A stretch of DNA of 32,501 nt, taken from positions 1-32,501 of the forward strand of contig WGEZ01000006.1 in NCBI GenBank assembly GCA_015492515.1. The letters are read 5' to 3'. Below, in pieces: positions 32,350-32,501 of this stretch. The position numbers were made by a program, and so were the translations under genes. Source of the stretch: Nitrospirota bacterium. GTDB lineage: Bacteria > Nitrospirota > Thermodesulfovibrionia > Thermodesulfovibrionales > JdFR-85. Numbering within the stretch: position 1 is the stretch's first letter; every line of letters begins with the position of its first letter. The notes under the pieces are model-generated. The model saw nothing but the letters and a program-made list of their open reading frames with translations. It was not told where the DNA came from and ran no database searches.

Positions 32350-32501
32350 TCAAATCGGGACACCCTCTTTTTCTATGGCCATTGCAAGTAATGAGGACCT
32401 TTCAGGAGAATTTTCCCACTCATCTCTGCTATAAACAACAGGAACTATTACTATACCATGTTCAAACCCAGCCTCCCATGCACACTCACTTACATAATCT
32501 C
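32350..32501 (-). CDS. Nucleotidyltransferase-domain protein (MNT-like), C-terminal 49 residues only
   Basis: An open minus-strand frame enters from the right edge and ends at TGA (32350-32352). The 49 visible residues, DYVSECAWEAGFEHGIVIVP then VVYSRDEWENSPERSSLLAM and AIEKEGVPI, fit the C-terminal end of MNT-type nucleotidyltransferases, where a Pro-x-V strand, an acidic E-W/F-E segment and a final I-x-x-EG-V-x-[IL] recur. Such proteins are often antitoxins paired with HEPN toxins; neither the catalytic GS-x-DxD part nor a HEPN partner is inside the window. Codons are AT-rich (GTA, ATA, TTA), unlike the left part of the window. Confidence 0.6.
   Translation of the reverse strand, partial: DYVSECAWEAGFEHGIVIVPVVYSRDEWENSPERSSLLAMAIEKEGVPI

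Noticed and set aside
32348-32362. A third NifA-like site, TGT-CAAATCGGG-ACA.
   Set aside because: The spacer is 9 bases, not 10, and it lies across the stop codon of the truncated gene, so it does not fit the NifA consensus.

Overview
The window looks like chromosome from an anaerobic, nitrogen-fixing, Gram-negative-type bacterium, probably Nitrospirota or a related Desulfobacterota-like lineage, and plausibly a thermophile. The lineage is inferred from gene content only. Pointers are Hfq, a SurA-type periplasmic chaperone, FtsEX with an EnvC-like protein, GlnE, NifI1/NifI2, an archaeal-type NrpR regulator, a protein disulfide oxidoreductase fused to thioredoxin reductase, an M29 peptidase, a Thermus-like SpeE, and heavy use of AGG and ATA codons in a GC-rich background. 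No rRNA, tRNA, IS element or CRISPR array was seen.

Left part (1-8.1 kb, minus strand): two tight operons. One reads murA-hfq-nudix-surA-like-trpF, with trpF cut by the window edge. The other reads ftsE-ftsX-envC-like-ctpA-exonuclease and is a cell-division and septal peptidoglycan module.

Middle part (8.3-15.9 kb): a degenerate nucleotidyltransferase-fold gene, an M29 aminopeptidase with a small upstream gene, a glutaredoxin-like gene, the polyamine pair speD-speE behind a clear promoter, then gap-pgk and a DUF1015 gene on the minus strand.

Right part (16-32.5 kb): a nitrogen island. Reading rightward are glnE, an NrpRI-type regulator, a PDO-thioredoxin reductase fusion, a GT35 glucan phosphorylase and nifA. 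Converging on them is a minus-strand operon: nifK, a natural nifE-nifN fusion, nifX, nifI1, nifI2, nifB and hesA. nifK leads this operon. No nifD or nifH lies in the window; upstream of nifK are a candidate sigma-54 promoter, two exact TGT-N10-ACA NifA sites 40 bp apart, and then the 3' end of a nucleotidyltransferase gene.

Predicted logic (inference): NrpR represses nifA under nitrogen sufficiency through an 18-bp palindrome at the nifA start site. NifA with sigma-54 then activates nifK through hesA. NifI1/NifI2 switch nitrogenase off after translation, and GlnE adjusts glutamine synthetase. The most interesting points are the bacterial NrpR-nifA wiring, the nifK-first operon, the NifEN fusion, and nifI1/nifI2 sitting between nifX and nifB instead of between nifH and nifD.
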